Of a stretch of 6,590 nt of DNA, positions 6,136 through 6,590 are shown piece after piece; position 1 is the first letter of the stretch, and each line of letters opens with the position of its first letter. The position numbers and the translations under genes are program-made. This DNA comes from Bacteroidales bacterium. Lineage in GTDB: Bacteria; Bacteroidota; Bacteroidia; Bacteroidales; UBA7960. The notes beneath the pieces were generated by a model, which worked only from the letters and a program-made list of their open reading frames with translations, did not search any database and was not told the DNA's origin. The stretch is taken from NCBI GenBank assembly GCA_003553005.1, contig PUPG01000246.1, forward strand, positions 1-6,590, in the 5' to 3' direction.

Positions 6136-6209
6136 ATGCCTGACAAGATTCTGAAAAGACACCGGCACATCAGTCCGGCCGGGTTTTTTTTACCCCTATA
6201 TAATGTAGA

Positions 6210-6590
6210 TCAGCGTTTATGTTGCTTGAATGCTTCGGGAATAAAGTCGAAAAAAGTATCTCCGCGCAGTCCCACCCTCAGGGTTTCCAGGGCCACGATT
6301 TCCGCCGGTGCGATATTGCCGAGATTAACGTTGGCGCCAAAGGATTGAATGAACCACACCTGTTGCTGTTTAAGCGGTGCTTCCCAGATTACTTTTTCCT
6401 GTCCCACTTCTTGGAGTATGCTTTTGATCAGGGCCTGATCTGCAGCTCCTTCCTTGCCGTATATGCCTACTGTGCCACTTTCCCGGGCCTCTGCGATCAC
6501 AAACCTGCTGCCGGCATCCAGCTCTTTTTGCATGCAGGCCGTCCAGGCGTCCGCATCCAGGGAAACCGCACAATCTTTGGCACCCACTTC
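6210..6590 (-). CDS. ComA-like phosphosulfolactate synthase, C-terminal half, truncated by window edge
   Basis: C-terminal 126 residues of a (2R)-phospho-3-sulfolactate synthase family protein. The archaeal ComA enzyme adds sulfite to phosphoenolpyruvate to give phosphosulfolactate, the first step of coenzyme M synthesis. The reading frame is open to the right edge (EVGAKD), so the GTG at 6587 is not a real start. Recognisable family segments are VIAEARESGTVGIYG (fragment residues 31-45), VIWEAPLKQQQVWFIQSFG (67-85), ANVNLGNIAPAEIVALETLR (86-105) and GLRGDTFFDF (107-116), near the end of the TIM-barrel fold. Full-length homologues are about 250 residues, so roughly half lies outside the window. 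Bacteroidota do not make coenzyme M. The bacterial role is uncertain, perhaps sulfolactate or a related sulfonate, or another reaction. The stop is TGA at 6212-6210, 41 to 74 bases before the transporter gene it probably shares a transcript with. Confidence 0.88.
   Translation of the reverse strand, partial: EVGAKDCAVSLDADAWTACMQKELDAGSRFVIAEARESGTVGIYGKEGAADQALIKSILQEVGQEKVIWEAPLKQQQVWFIQSFGANVNLGNIAPAEIVALETLRVGLRGDTFFDFIPEAFKQHKR

Overview
The window looks like chromosomal DNA from a member of the Bacteroidota. Four things support this. There is a TonB-dependent outer-membrane receptor with an N-terminal carboxypeptidase-regulatory-like domain. A second small exported protein carries the same domain. 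DnaK and ribosomal protein L28 read like Bacteroidota versions. Upstream regions carry TTG / TAnnTTTG-type promoter matches and lack Shine-Dalgarno sites. The exact genus cannot be told from the sequence. Base composition is even and I see no insertion sequences, tRNAs, rRNAs, CRISPR arrays, integrase genes or other signs of recent transfer.

Layout from left to right. The 5' part of dnaK lies on the minus strand at 1-706 and runs off the left edge. A 159-base intergenic region at 707-865 separates it from a complete minus-strand TonB-dependent receptor gene (866-3310, GTG start). Upstream of that, on the same strand, is a 219-residue exported protein with a carboxypeptidase-regulatory-like domain (3421-4080). 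Next comes rpmB (L28) at 4264-4500, with its own promoter-like site and a clear rho-independent terminator. A 164-base region at 4501-4664 separates rpmB from the only plus-strand gene, a membrane-anchored J-domain protein (4665-5192). That gene converges with a 10-base gap on a DUF368/PopT-type polyprenyl-phosphate transporter (5203-6135 or 6168, minus). The right edge holds the C-terminal half of a ComA-like phosphosulfolactate synthase (6210-6590, minus), which is probably cotranscribed with the transporter.

Functional themes are: protein folding (DnaK plus a membrane J-protein that could recruit an Hsp70 to the inner membrane); envelope biology (receptor, exported regulatory-domain protein, lipid-carrier transporter); translation (L28); and sulfonate/PEP chemistry (ComA-like enzyme). 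No stretch longer than 300 bases lacks a gene. The region is mostly ordinary housekeeping and envelope DNA. I did not find a convincing new multi-gene system. The observations most worth checking are a perfect palindrome inside the putative receptor promoter, a near-identical promoter-proximal 18-mer shared by dnaK and the receptor gene, and the membrane J-protein.
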